A DNA stretch of 64,000 nucleotides from Pleionea litopenaei (GCF_031198435.1 NZ_CP133548.1:496001-560000), one strand, 5' to 3'. Numbered from the stretch's first letter, positions 16,153 through 25,513 are shown. Numbers and translations are program-made. Notes: generated from the letters alone by a model not told the origin.

Positions 16153-16487
16153 TTTTTCGGAGATTGAATTAGTACAAATGGGGCTACGACGACCGCCCAG
16201 AATTCTTCGTCGTCACCACGTAATCCTTTTACCCAGTCTAACTCAGGTTTTTGCAATAGTTTTTTATCTAGCCAAGCGGCGACCTGACTCTGATTATCCT
16301 CGTGAAACGCAACCGCAGCCTCGATGAGATCAAGTTCTGAGCTTACGACAATGACTACGCCTCTGGCAAAAGGTATTTCTAGCTCTTTCCATACGACCTT
16401 TGCAGTTTCTAAATTGAGTTTTTCAGTAATTGATAATGACTCTTCGGTTATATTACTGTCTGAACTGTGCTCTTTTTCTTGAACCAT
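16149..16487 (-). CDS. DUF2288 family protein
   Basis: 112-aa protein from ATG at 16487. Extending to a TTG at 16523 would invade the upstream kinase-like gene and adds residues outside the domain. The family core is plain: LNLETAKVVWKELEIPFARG, then VIVVSSELDLIEAA and the C-terminal WAVVVAPFVLIQ. DUF2288 is widespread in Gammaproteobacteria and Cyanobacteria, with no known function. It is coupled to the esterase (four-base overlap) and starts nine bases after the kinase-like gene, so the three probably form one transcript. Confidence 0.85.
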   Translation of the reverse strand: MVQEKEHSSDSNITEESLSITEKLNLETAKVVWKELEIPFARGVVIVVSSELDLIEAAVAFHEDNQSQVAAWLDKKLLQKPELDWVKGLRGDDEEFWAVVVAPFVLIQSPKK

Positions 16488-16495
16488 TGTGCTAC

Positions 16496-18568
16496 TTATT
16501 TCTCTAAGGGTAAGGTAAAGCAAACAGTATACTCGGTTTCATGCTCATCTATCCATATTTCACCTTGTTGAAGCGTGATCAATCGATGCACCAAGTTCAT
16601 TTCAAAGGGCATGGTTTCCCAAGACTCATCTTCTGGTTTGCTAGTTTGAGTTTCGTTTAGAGGTTGATTTGAAATTCTAACAAGCATGCTTTCATTCATT
16701 GGAATCGCATGAAAGTAGAGGGTGCCTTCTTGCAGCCGTGATATGTATCTCTGAACAATATTGTAGATACATTGAGTCAGTCGTTGTTTATCGCCGAGCA
16801 ATGATGGACTATCGGCAGAAATCTGATTATTAAAGCTAAACGATAGTCGACCAACTTCGACGTTAGATAAGTCTTGCTGCATTACCTCAATAACATAAGA
16901 AATAACTTCATTTATACTCAATGGACCAATATTCAAAGTGAGTTTTGAGTTTTTATCAGCACTGAAGTCCAATAGATTTCGAATGATGATCTCTAATTTT
17001 TCACTGTATTTTTCTATTGCATTCAGCGCTTTAAATTCGCTCGTGTTTGTTTCTACTTGTTGTAGGTTAAAAGTAGAAACTTGTTTGATTTGACTCAATG
17101 GAGTTAATAGCTCTGAACTTGTGTGCATCAAGAATTGAGTCTTGAGTTTGTCTAGAGTGATTAATTGATCGCTAATATCTCTTTCTCTCGCAATGCGTTT
17201 GCGGTGGTATAAGTAGCCAAGAATCAACCCAAAGGCGACGACAAAGGCTAAGCTGAAGGCCATGATAATGGTTTTCTGTGATTTTGCTTGCTCAACCTCT
17301 AAGCTCTGAATCCGATTTTGTTGCTTGAGTAGGTTAATTTCTTGCTCTCGTTGCTCGAGTTTATTGCGAAACTGTAAACGAGTAATACGCTCTCGGGTAT
17401 TGGCATTAAGAAGTTCTTCTGACACTAACTTGTACAGTCGGTAATGCTCTAGTGCTTTGGCAAACTGACCATCCATTTCGTATACATTTGATAATTGGAA
17501 GTGGAACTCAACAACTTTTTCTTTTTCGGATGAGTCGGTAGCAATCTGAAGCCCCTCTAAAAATACTCTCTCTGCTTCACCGACTTGCTTAAGATCGATA
17601 TACAGCAATCCTTGTTGAAGCAGCGTCTCGGTTAGTACGACCGGAGATTGTGTTTGATTGGCTAACTGACTGGCGATGTTTAGGTGCTGACTGGCTTGGT
17701 CAAAGCGCTTCATTTGTCTCAAGATAGCCCCGATGTGCGCGTTGGAAATACTTTGCCCGCGAATATTCTGAGTACTTTCTTCAATCTGCAATGAGCGTTG
17801 ATAATATTCCAAAGCGTCAGAGAGCTGACCGAGCTGCTCCAGTGCCTGGCCTTTATTATTGAGCGGATCGGCAAGTCCAGGGGCGTCTCCAGTGAACTCG
17901 AAGATTTCAATGGCTCTGTCGTAGTAACTGATTGCTTCTTGATACTTTTCAAGGTGATTGTATATGACGCCAATATTATTTAACGTCGTTGCAATGGTCT
18001 GCTTGTTTCCAAGCGTTTCTTTTATGGCAAGAGAGCGCAGTAAGTAGTTTAACGCGCTCTCATAGTCGCCCAAATGGCGATACATAATACCAATATTATT
18101 CAACGTCTTAGAAATGTCATCCGGTCGGTCGGTGGCCTGATACAGCTTAAGCGCGCCTTCTAACCGATCGACGGCTTGATAGACTTTACCTTGGTACCAT
18201 AATACTTCACCGCTTCGAGATAAAACTTGGGCTTTTTGAATGGTTAAATCGAGGTTGTTTGCTTCTGTGAGTAGGTTGGATAACAAAGTGAGGGCTTGGT
18301 CGTACTTATCTTGTTCGACTAGGGCATCTGACAAAATGATCGATGCGCGGTATTTGCTTTCAAATAAGGTCTCTTCAGTCACTAGGCTCAAAGCTTCTCG
18401 AGCAAGAGACTCCGCTTTCTTAGGATCTCTGTAGACTTGTTGTTCTGCTTCATCCGTTAACGTGCTGATTCGTGCAAGTGGCTGTGCTGCCTCTATTCCA
18501 AGTGATGAAAAGCAAAACCAAATGAGCAACGATAAGAAAGTTGTTCGTTTAGACACCAATTTAAGCAT
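16496..18568 (-). CDS. TPR-containing histidine-kinase-like protein lacking the phospho-acceptor His
   Basis: 690-aa protein with a signal peptide (about 1-27), eight or so tetratricopeptide repeats in the periplasm (about 40-380), a coiled coil (about 385-430), one membrane helix (435-455) and a cytoplasmic kinase-like part. In the dimerisation helix the canonical SHELRTP reads SSELLTP at 484-490, so Ser485 stands where the phosphorylated His should be. In the ATPase part the N box is reduced to QCIYNIVQ (599-606), no DxGxG is found, and the G2 box is replaced by PFEMNLVHRLI. It is therefore probably a pseudokinase that senses through its TPRs and acts by binding. No response regulator adjoins it. 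Confidence 0.85.
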   Translation of the reverse strand: MLKLVSKRTTFLSLLIWFCFSSLGIEAAQPLARISTLTDEAEQQVYRDPKKAESLAREALSLVTEETLFESKYRASIILSDALVEQDKYDQALTLLSNLLTEANNLDLTIQKAQVLSRSGEVLWYQGKVYQAVDRLEGALKLYQATDRPDDISKTLNNIGIMYRHLGDYESALNYLLRSLAIKETLGNKQTIATTLNNIGVIYNHLEKYQEAISYYDRAIEIFEFTGDAPGLADPLNNKGQALEQLGQLSDALEYYQRSLQIEESTQNIRGQSISNAHIGAILRQMKRFDQASQHLNIASQLANQTQSPVVLTETLLQQGLLYIDLKQVGEAERVFLEGLQIATDSSEKEKVVEFHFQLSNVYEMDGQFAKALEHYRLYKLVSEELLNANTRERITRLQFRNKLEQREQEINLLKQQNRIQSLEVEQAKSQKTIIMAFSLAFVVAFGLILGYLYHRKRIARERDISDQLITLDKLKTQFLMHTSSELLTPLSQIKQVSTFNLQQVETNTSEFKALNAIEKYSEKLEIIIRNLLDFSADKNSKLTLNIGPLSINEVISYVIEVMQQDLSNVEVGRLSFSFNNQISADSPSLLGDKQRLTQCIYNIVQRYISRLQEGTLYFHAIPMNESMLVRISNQPLNETQTSKPEDESWETMPFEMNLVHRLITLQQGEIWIDEHETEYTVCFTLPLEK

Positions 18569-18738
18569 GAGCGACCTAATGTTATTACTACCGAACTAAT
18601 AACATAAACTATAATCATAACAATCCCAAGTGAAAATAACCTTGCTCAACAAGATGTTAGCATTTAATTGAACAGTTATTGAGATGTACAAAGACTGAGC
18701 GTAAACTGAGGTTATCAGCGTTCAAACTAGGTGTTTAC

Positions 18739-19266
18739 ATGATGAAAACTAATATGAAAATGCTTGAGTCAAAGGGAATCCGCAGCTTCTCAAAGAATTT
18801 GCTTGGTCTTGCGGCGACGTTTTTAATGGCCTCATCGATGGCTGCTGATCGCGTAAAACTCTCTGAGCCACAAAAATTTATGGATTTTCGGACCCCAGAA
18901 TTGACCACGGCTAGAGCGGAAGAGAGTTTCGTCGCAGCGATAAACGAGCATCTAGAAGCATTCGAGAATTCTCATCCAAGCATCAAGCAAGTTACCCTGA
19001 CTTTTACCGATGTCGATAGAGCCGGGCATGTGAGGTACGATGTTCGTGGCGATCATCGTGAATTGAGGCTGCTTGATAATTTTGTTCAGGTTCGATTGAA
19101 TTTTGACTTTCAGGTGATTGGGAAAGACGGTTCGGTTATCGATTCAGGTACAAAAAGCCTCAAGAAGGTTTTTTCGATTACCGACATTATGATGCGACGC
19201 CATTCAAGAGACGCATTCTTTTTCGAAAAAGAATTACTGCAGAGTTGGCTAGAGCAGCTCGATTAA
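18739..19266 (+). CDS. DUF3016 family exported protein
   Basis: 175-aa exported protein; ATG at 18739 (immediately followed by a second ATG) is preferred over an upstream start at 18679 because it begins the signal region directly and has GGTG nearby. The signal peptide ends near SSMAA. DUF3016 features are visible: FTDVDRAGHVR, LRLLDN, a beta-rich stretch, and an amphipathic C-terminal helix with a charged face. Function of the family is unknown; it is common in Gammaproteobacteria. It stands alone, divergent from the kinase-like gene. Confidence 0.75.
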   Translation: MMKTNMKMLESKGIRSFSKNLLGLAATFLMASSMAADRVKLSEPQKFMDFRTPELTTARAEESFVAAINEHLEAFENSHPSIKQVTLTFTDVDRAGHVRYDVRGDHRELRLLDNFVQVRLNFDFQVIGKDGSVIDSGTKSLKKVFSITDIMMRRHSRDAFFFEKELLQSWLEQLD

Positions 19267-19330
19267 AAAGCGGATTTGGGATAAGTTGTAAATAGAGTAG
19301 TGTTTATCGTTTGATACGTAGGAGCATATT

Positions 19331-19600
19331 ATGGCATCTCGGGATATGGTTGTTTTATTGCAAGAATTTGAGCAAAAGTTAGCCGAGCTAGAGTCGGGTG
19401 ATGCGAGCGTTGATCAAGAAGTGCGTGAAGCTCGCCATCAGATTCGTGAGCTACTTTCAAATCCAGATAAAGTCCCTGAGCCTGATGAGTTTTTGATGAA
19501 TAAGCTAGCCGATGTAACTGAGCATTTTGAAGCCGACCATCCAGTACTCTCTGAGTGGTTAAGCAAATTAAGTGACTTATTCTCTAGAATGGGCATTTGA
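19331..19600 (+). CDS. DUF4404 family protein
   Basis: Small soluble 89-aa acidic protein, all helical. The C-terminal pattern FEADHPVLSEWLSKLSDLFS followed by RMGI is the DUF4404 signature. Start ATG 19331 has GGAG eight bases upstream. Function unknown. Confidence 0.82.
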   Translation: MASRDMVVLLQEFEQKLAELESGDASVDQEVREARHQIRELLSNPDKVPEPDEFLMNKLADVTEHFEADHPVLSEWLSKLSDLFSRMGI

Positions 19601-19715
19601 TAGGGCTAAGGTTAAATAGGAAAAGGTTATTTGTCTTTGTGTTATTCGTCAGAATAAGATAAGAGTCATGTAAAATGCTTAACTTAAAGATAAAAGCCTG
19701 TTTTTGAGAGACATA

Positions 19716-19753
19716 CGGTTTAGAAAGTAACGGCTTAGAAAGTACCGGCTTAG
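19716..19753. repeat. Tandem repeat, 15-bp unit, two and a half copies
   Basis: CGGTTTAGAAAGTAA at 19716-19730, CGGCTTAGAAAGTAC at 19731-19745 and CGGCTTAG at 19746-19753. It lies in the 320-bp gene-free stretch after the DUF4404 gene, which also contains the 14-bp array at 19798-19882. Confidence 0.75.
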
Positions 19754-19797
19754 TTTGATGCGGATTCTATTGAAGTCTTTTCTGGCGTTTCTTTTTT

Positions 19798-19882
19798 GAA
19801 ACCTCTAAGTTGAAACTCTTAAGTTGAAGCCCCTAAGTTGAAACCCTTAAGTTGAAGCCCCTAAGTTTGAAACGTCTAAGTC
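19798..19882. repeat. Degenerate tandem repeat, 14-bp unit, six copies
   Basis: Six units of consensus GAAACCCCTAAGTT start at 19798, 19812, 19826, 19840, 19854 and (after one extra T) 19869. Copies alternate GAAA and GAAG forms. The unit is unrelated to the 15-bp repeat 45 bp upstream, so these two arrays arose separately. Confidence 0.85.
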
Positions 19883-19921
19883 GAGCAGTAAAAGATGACT
19901 TAAAGATACTGGATACCCGTG

Positions 19922-20083
19922 ATGGTACAAGCATTAAACTTCATAAAAGAGCTGGCTAGTGATAGCTTCGATCGGCGTCTACCTGTAAACGCTGTTGATT
20001 GGTACAAATGTTTTACTGGCGCTTTATCACTGGTGACTGCTTTCTCATCGATTAGCTACACAGACGTGCCGCCCAGCGACTGA
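19922..20083 (+). CDS. Possible 53-aa ORF upstream of a terminator
   Basis: Open frame ATG 19922 to TGA 20083 (GTG 19919 possible). It encodes a mixed-composition peptide with WYKCFTGALSLVTAF near the middle and no family match. There is no clear ribosome binding site, but a perfect intrinsic terminator follows 30 bp after the stop, so this stretch is transcribed as a short unit, either as a small mRNA or a regulatory RNA. Confidence 0.35.
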   Translation: MVQALNFIKELASDSFDRRLPVNAVDWYKCFTGALSLVTAFSSISYTDVPPSD

Positions 20084-20113
20084 CTCTTGCGGGGCTTTGG
20101 TATGTGTTTAAAC

Positions 20114-20138
20114 AAAACCCGCGATAGCGGGTTTTTTT
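20114..20138 (+). terminator. Rho-independent terminator
   Basis: Perfect 9-bp stem AAAACCCGC / GCGGGTTTT with a GATA loop, followed by a T run ending at 20138. It ends the short transcript over the 53-aa ORF. Confidence 0.88.
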
Positions 20139-20158
20139 ATGCTTTACGAACCGGGTTG

Positions 20159-20203
20159 TTATCAAAGGGGATCTTATCAACGGGGATCTTATCAACAGGA
20201 CTG
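20159..20203. repeat. Tandem repeat, 15-bp unit, three copies
   Basis: TTATCAAAGGGGATC at 20159-20173, TTATCAACGGGGATC at 20174-20188 and TTATCAACAGGACTG at 20189-20203. It stands in the leader before proB. Confidence 0.8.
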
Positions 20204-20276
20204 TCATATAAGGGAGTCTAGTTGAATAAGCAATCCTCTTGGGAATTACTTTAAAACCAATGTCATTGGATAAAAT

Positions 20277-21377
20277 ATGTTAGAGAAAACCTCTGATTTG
20301 AAAGAAAGCCGTTCGCAGATGTCGTCGAAGACCATTGTGATTAAAGTTGGTAGCCAACTTATTATGGATGACATAACGCTGATGACACGGCTTGCATGCC
20401 AAGTTTCTGAACTCATTGATTCAGGTCATCGCTGCCTCATTGTAAGCTCCGGCGCCGCGAGTATGGGCAAAGAAAAATTGTCGTCATTCTTCGGGCTCAG
20501 TAAAACTTGCTCAATGAAGTTCGATCGGGAATTACTCACCGGTTTAGGGCAAACCCAATTAATGCAGACATGGCAGTCATCTTTTAACCTCCCTGTTGCT
20601 CAAGTTCTTGTTGATCAGTTTCATTTGAAATCTCGCGAACGTTTTCTGCTTGTGAAAACTCAAATACTGCGCTTGATGAATGTCGGTTGTGTACCCATAT
20701 GTAATGAGAATGATCTCTTAGCGTTGGCCGCCGATCGAATCAATAATAACGATTATTTAGCGGCGGTTTTAGCTCAGATGTTGTCAGCGGATTGGTTATT
20801 CTTATTGACGAATGTTGCTGGAGTCTATCGAGACTATCCCGCTCGAGATGGGTTCATATCTGAAATCAGCTTTGAGGACTCTCATTTAAAAAATACCTGC
20901 GGTAAAGCAAGTTCTGAGCACGGAACGGGAGGCATGGGGGAAAAAGTCGCTGCAGCTCAGCTAGCGAGCAAGCAGGGCACACATTCAGTGATTTGCGATT
21001 CGTCCGTTGAGCTTAAGCATGCCATTTACGAAAACAGAGTTGCAGGAACTCGAATTACCGCGAATGAATCACCAACGTCTAAGCGACAGGGTTGGCTAAA
21101 TGATATCTCAGAGGTTGCCGGGCGAGTCGACATTGACCCCGGAGCAGTAAAGGCGCTTACCAAAGCAGGAGCGTCATTGCTGGTGGCTGGTGTTACGCAT
21201 ATTGAAGGTTCGTTTGATAGTAAGCAGGTTATCTCTATACATTGCGCAGCAACTGGAACGCTCATTGCGAAAGGGTTTTGTAAGCTGAGTTCGACTCAGG
21301 TTGCCTTATATTTAGCCAAATCAACCAATCTTGATAAACCAATTTTAGTTCATCGAAATGATATGGTACTGGTTTAA
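20277..21377 (+). CDS. proB: Glutamate 5-kinase with PUA domain, divergent
   Basis: 366-aa enzyme of proline biosynthesis: phosphorylates the gamma-carboxyl of glutamate. The amino-acid kinase domain covers about residues 16-260: VIKVGSQLI, IVSSGAASMG, CNENDLLA, NNDYLAAVLAQ, LLTNVAGVY and GTGGMGEKVAAAQLA; a PUA domain (about 285-366) starts with DIDPGAVKALTKAGASLL. The sequence departs from the usual in several places (for example GAASMG for GAVAAG), and neither proA nor obg is adjacent. It may be the housekeeping ProB of this lineage or a paralogue. A Met at residue 15 (20319) is an alternative start. Confidence 0.87.
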   Translation: MLEKTSDLKESRSQMSSKTIVIKVGSQLIMDDITLMTRLACQVSELIDSGHRCLIVSSGAASMGKEKLSSFFGLSKTCSMKFDRELLTGLGQTQLMQTWQSSFNLPVAQVLVDQFHLKSRERFLLVKTQILRLMNVGCVPICNENDLLALAADRINNNDYLAAVLAQMLSADWLFLLTNVAGVYRDYPARDGFISEISFEDSHLKNTCGKASSEHGTGGMGEKVAAAQLASKQGTHSVICDSSVELKHAIYENRVAGTRITANESPTSKRQGWLNDISEVAGRVDIDPGAVKALTKAGASLLVAGVTHIEGSFDSKQVISIHCAATGTLIAKGFCKLSSTQVALYLAKSTNLDKPILVHRNDMVLV

Positions 21378-21550
21378 CAGGCAAGTCTACTAGCAGTCGT
21401 TGCGCAGATTCTCACCACTTTTCACCAAGTTGAACAAATTATCTACATTCCGAGCAAATTACTGGTCAGTTAAGTCGGCTGATCGGCATTAGTAACTTGC
21501 ATAGTAGGTATTGTTTATGGTGATATTAGGCCTTAATTTTCAGGGTATTG

Positions 21551-21580
21551 TGCTGCAAAGCAGCAATCGTTGGGACGATT
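21551..21580 (+). other. Twin hairpins in the leader of the NSS transporter
   Basis: Two adjacent perfect small hairpins: TGCTGC/GCAGCA with an AAA loop at 21551-21565, and AATCGT/ACGATT with a TGGG loop at 21565-21580, sharing one base. They lie about 54 bp before the ATG. No known riboswitch recognised; a structured leader is possible. Confidence 0.35.
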
Positions 21581-21633
21581 CATTAGCCATTTCGGCAACA
21601 CAATAACAATCGATAAATAAAGAGAAATAGATT

Positions 21634-23028
21634 ATGGCCGCTCGAGGTTCATTTAACACACGCTTAGGCTTTATATTAGCAGCTGCCGGTTCAGCTGTTG
21701 GATTGGGAAACATTTGGAAGTTTCCATTTGAGGTAGGGCATGGAGGCGGTGCAGCTTTCGTTCTGGTGTATCTCGCGTTTTGTTTTATCCTTTGTTACCC
21801 CGTTTTGGTAACGGAAATTGCTATTGGTCGTAAGACTCAGCGTAATCCCGTTGGCGCATTTAAAGCGCTAGGTTTTCGCAAATGGGCGATCATCGGTTAT
21901 TTAGGATTAGCCAGTGGCGTCCTGATTCTTTCCTTCTACAATGTCGTTGCCGCATGGTCATTTGGTTACGTGATCGAAATGCTGCAAGGTAACTTTGGAA
22001 TAGGGAATGAGTTTGGCTCGTTCATATCAGATGCGGTTAAAGTCGGCCTTTATGGCGTGATATTTATGTCAACGACCGCATTCATCGTTTCCAACGGTAT
22101 CAGCGGAGGCATTGAAAGAGCGGCCAAAATTTTAATGCCGAGTTTATTGGTCATCATCGTTGGCTTGTTAATTTATGCGTTAACCTTACCGAATGCTATG
22201 GAAGGGGTGAAGTTTTATTTAGTGCCCGATTTTTCAAAGTTAACGGGCGATGTTATTTACTCTGCGTTGGGTCAAGCATTTTTCTCCTTGTCACTCGGTA
22301 TGGGAGCTTTAATCACGTACGGTAGCTACGTTGATAGAAAAGAAAATATCGTGAGCGCGGGGGCATTTATTACGCTAGCCGATGTGGGCATCGCATTTAT
22401 TGCCGGTTTTATGATGTTCCCATTCGTATTCAGCCAAGGTATTGAACCTAATGGTGGTGCGGGATTAATTTTTGTCACTTTACCGGGTGTGTTCGAATCT
22501 TTAGGCCCAATCATTGGTGTGATTTGTGGTGTGCTGTTCTTCTTACTTTTAACCTTTGCTGCACTTACTTCAACGGTTTCGTTGTTAGAAGTACCGACTT
22601 CCTATGTTGTTGATGAGCATGGTGTCGACCGCAAAAAAGCAGTTTGGGTGATTGCGACCATTATTTTCATCATTGGGATTCCGTCCATGTTGTCGAACGG
22701 AACTGTTGACTGGTTAAGTTCGTTTATCACCTTGCCAGGACATGAAAACGCAATCAGTTTTATGGATTTTGTGGAAGATTTAGCGGCCGACTCCTTCTTA
22801 CCAGTTGGTGGCTTTTTGATCGCTGTGTTTGCTGCTTGGGTATGGCGCAAAGAAAACTTAAATGAAGAGCTAGCCCATGGTGACGAAGCCATCAGAGGAA
22901 CCTTGCTGCAAAAATACATTGATTTCGCGATCAGCTATATTTGTCCGTTCATTCTCGGTTTGATTGCGGTTGTGACCATTCTCGATCGCTTTATGGGAAT
23001 CAACCTTGTAGAGTTAATTCTTCATTAA
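21634..23028 (+). CDS. Sodium-dependent transporter, NSS/SNF family
   Basis: 464-aa inner-membrane symporter of the neurotransmitter:sodium symporter family (LeuT-like). The first-helix signature GSAVGLGNIWKFPF is at residues 19-32, and about 11-12 hydrophobic helices follow. Bacterial members take up amino acids such as tyrosine, tryptophan or branched-chain residues with Na+; substrate is not readable. Next to it is an NhaC-type Na+/H+ antiporter, which could restore the sodium it imports. Confidence 0.93.
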   Translation: MAARGSFNTRLGFILAAAGSAVGLGNIWKFPFEVGHGGGAAFVLVYLAFCFILCYPVLVTEIAIGRKTQRNPVGAFKALGFRKWAIIGYLGLASGVLILSFYNVVAAWSFGYVIEMLQGNFGIGNEFGSFISDAVKVGLYGVIFMSTTAFIVSNGISGGIERAAKILMPSLLVIIVGLLIYALTLPNAMEGVKFYLVPDFSKLTGDVIYSALGQAFFSLSLGMGALITYGSYVDRKENIVSAGAFITLADVGIAFIAGFMMFPFVFSQGIEPNGGAGLIFVTLPGVFESLGPIIGVICGVLFFLLLTFAALTSTVSLLEVPTSYVVDEHGVDRKKAVWVIATIIFIIGIPSMLSNGTVDWLSSFITLPGHENAISFMDFVEDLAADSFLPVGGFLIAVFAAWVWRKENLNEELAHGDEAIRGTLLQKYIDFAISYICPFILGLIAVVTILDRFMGINLVELILH

Positions 23029-23033
23029 TAAGC

Positions 23034-23055
23034 AGAGCTCTGAGAAGAGCTCTTT
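23034..23055 (+). terminator. Weak hairpin between the two sodium transporters
   Basis: 7-bp stem AGAGCTC / GAGCTCT with a six-base loop, followed by only a short T tract. It may attenuate transcription from the NSS gene into nhaC. Confidence 0.4.
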
Positions 23056-23078
23056 AATGCTAGTTGTAGTGGAACAAT

Positions 23079-24542
23079 ATGTCTGACTCGAATAATCACA
23101 AACAACCGACACTATTAGATGCACTCACGCCGGTCGTATTTTTAATACTTCTACTAATTGCTTCGGTGCTATTGTATGAAGACAATTCATCGTATGGTGC
23201 GAATCAAATTGCATTGTTGCTTGCAGCCGGTGTTGCTGCGCTAATTGGCGTTAAAAATGGTTACAACTGGAAAACCATTGAACACGGAATTGTACAAGGA
23301 ATATCAACTGCGCTTGGAGCGATTTTAATATTATTAGCGGTTGGGTCTTTGGTGGGCACATGGTTGTTGAGTGGCACGGTGCCAACGTTAATTTATTTTG
23401 GGCTTCAACTTATGGAGCCATCTATATTTTATGTTGCTACTTGTCTGATTTGCGCTCTAGTATCGGTCAGTATCGGGAGCTCTTGGACGACGGCTGGTAC
23501 TGTTGGTGTAGCACTCATTGGCGTAGCGCTAGGTCTAGGTCTTTCTGTTGAAATTACCGCTGGAGCAATAATTTCTGGTGCCTATTTTGGTGATAAAATG
23601 TCACCTCTATCAGACACCACTAACCTCGCACCTGCGGTTGCGGGGACTGATTTGTTCACTCATATTCGGCATATGGTGTGGACTACGACTCCAAGTATTA
23701 TTCTTGCACTAGTTATATTTCTTGTTATCGGGTTAGTTCAATCTTCAAGTAACCAGCCTGTCGACCTGTCCGGGACACTCTCGATACTCGACAAAAGTTT
23801 TAATATCAGCATTTGGACACTCATTCCTTTAGTTTTGGTTTTCACCATGGCGATCAAGCGCTTTCCTGCATTCCCTACAATAATGACGGGCGCCTTAGTA
23901 GGTGGTATTACTGCAATGATTTTTCAGCCACAAGCTATAGAAGCATTTGCTGGAAATGAAAATCATGGAACTATAGTGACCAGTATTGACGCTGTTTGGA
24001 GAGCATTATTTGATGGGTTTAAAATTACCACTGAAAATGAATCGGTGAATGAATTGCTAAGTCGTGGTGGCATGAGCTCGATGCTGAATACAGTTTGGTT
24101 AATTTTATGTGCCTTAACATTCGGTGCTGTGCTTGAACATACGCATTTATTAGGGCGTTTGGTTGGAGCCGCGCTCGGACTCGTGCATTCGACCAGCACG
24201 CTAATTGTCACCGTTATATTAACCTGTATTGGAATTAACATTACCGCTGGAGACCAATACATTGCAATAGTCCTTCCGGGACGCATGTATAAAGCTGAGT
24301 TTCAACGACGTGGGCTCGATAGTAAAAACCTGTCTAGAACTCTAGAAGACTCAGCCACAATTACGTCGCCTTTAATTCCATGGAATACCTGTGGAGCCTA
24401 CATGTCAGGGACATTAGGGGTTGCAACTTGGGCTTATTTGCCTTTCTGCTTTTTTAACTTAATCAATCCTTTTGTATCTGCCTTGTACGGGATGTACAAT
24501 TTTAAAATCGAGCGAATTCAAGAACCTGCTGAACAAGCGTAA
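23079..24542 (+). CDS. NhaC family Na+/H+ antiporter
   Basis: 487-aa polytopic protein. The NhaC core GAYFGDKMSPLSDTTNLAPA is at about residues 166-185, preceded by SIGSSWTTAGTVGVAL and followed by about six helices. Members exchange Na+ (or, in some cases, dicarboxylates such as malate/lactate) for H+. Spacing of 50 bp from the NSS gene and the shared sodium theme suggest one regulon for a marine lifestyle. Confidence 0.93.
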   Translation: MSDSNNHKQPTLLDALTPVVFLILLLIASVLLYEDNSSYGANQIALLLAAGVAALIGVKNGYNWKTIEHGIVQGISTALGAILILLAVGSLVGTWLLSGTVPTLIYFGLQLMEPSIFYVATCLICALVSVSIGSSWTTAGTVGVALIGVALGLGLSVEITAGAIISGAYFGDKMSPLSDTTNLAPAVAGTDLFTHIRHMVWTTTPSIILALVIFLVIGLVQSSSNQPVDLSGTLSILDKSFNISIWTLIPLVLVFTMAIKRFPAFPTIMTGALVGGITAMIFQPQAIEAFAGNENHGTIVTSIDAVWRALFDGFKITTENESVNELLSRGGMSSMLNTVWLILCALTFGAVLEHTHLLGRLVGAALGLVHSTSTLIVTVILTCIGINITAGDQYIAIVLPGRMYKAEFQRRGLDSKNLSRTLEDSATITSPLIPWNTCGAYMSGTLGVATWAYLPFCFFNLINPFVSALYGMYNFKIERIQEPAEQA

Positions 24543-24582
24543 ACAGCGTGAAGCAGGTTGATTGATCTGAGAGGATAAGAGC

Positions 24583-25446
24583 ATGCAACGACAGTTTTTT
24601 ACCATTAACGGAAACTCTCAAAAGTTAGATGGTGGAGCCATGTTTGGTAATGCTCCCAAAGGCATGTGGGAAAAATGGGTTGAAGTCGACGAGCTTAATC
24701 GAATTGACCTTTGTTGCCGCGCTTTACTGATTAAAGAAGACAACCGCAATATTTTATTGGAAACCGGCATTGGCGCATTTTTTGAACCTAAGTTCAAAGA
24801 GCGCTTTGGGGTGGTTGAGAGTCAGCACGTATTACTCGACTCGTTAGAAAGTGCCGGAGTCAGCCATCAAGACATTGATATTGTTGTTTTGTCCCACCTG
24901 CATTTTGATCATGCTGGCGGTTTGCTGACGGCTTATCAAGAAGGACAAGAACCGGAGTTATTGTTCCCAAATGCCGAGTTCGTTGTGAGCAAACCCCACT
25001 GGGAACGCGCGAATCAACCTCACTTTCGCGATCGGGCATCGTTTTTACCTCAGCTTAATCAATTATTAGAAAAGAGTGGTCGTTTGCATCTCGTAGAGGG
25101 TGAAACGTGCGATTTATTGGGCCCCGATTATCGCTTTCACTGGAGCGATGGTCATACACCCGGAATGATGTTAACCGAAGTTAAGACCGAACACGGTCCA
25201 ATGGTATTTGCAGCGGATTTGATTCCTGGAGCCCCTTGGGTGCATTTGCCAATCACTATGGGCTATGATCGTTATCCTGAACATCTCATCGAAGAAAAAT
25301 CGCAACTTTTGGACGATCTGGTGAGTCGAGGTGGCTGGTTGTATTTTACCCATGACAGTAAGACTGCGTGTGCAAAAGTGTCTAAAAATGAAAAAGGCCG
25401 CTTTACCGTTGAGGAAGCTCAAGAGCATTTAAACGGTTGGCATTAA
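24583..25446 (+). CDS. MBL-fold metallo-hydrolase
   Basis: 287-aa metallo-beta-lactamase-fold enzyme. The dinuclear metal site is HLHFDH at residues 105-110, followed by a distal His (DGHTPGM, about residue 192), Asp (AADLIPG, about 212) and His (FTHDSK, about 264). The pattern is that of lactonase/quinolone-response type hydrolases of small esters or lactones. Substrate unknown. It is 40 bp after nhaC, on the same strand. Confidence 0.88.
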   Translation: MQRQFFTINGNSQKLDGGAMFGNAPKGMWEKWVEVDELNRIDLCCRALLIKEDNRNILLETGIGAFFEPKFKERFGVVESQHVLLDSLESAGVSHQDIDIVVLSHLHFDHAGGLLTAYQEGQEPELLFPNAEFVVSKPHWERANQPHFRDRASFLPQLNQLLEKSGRLHLVEGETCDLLGPDYRFHWSDGHTPGMMLTEVKTEHGPMVFAADLIPGAPWVHLPITMGYDRYPEHLIEEKSQLLDDLVSRGGWLYFTHDSKTACAKVSKNEKGRFTVEEAQEHLNGWH

Positions 25447-25513
25447 GATATCTGCCTTGCGGAATTTTTAACTTGGTGTAAAGTTTAGTAAAGGGCAATC
25501 ATAGGGGCTTTTC

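Noticed and set aside
20277-20318. Alternative start 14 residues into ProB
   Set aside because: Both are possible; there is no strong ribosome binding site for either, so the longer frame is kept with a note.
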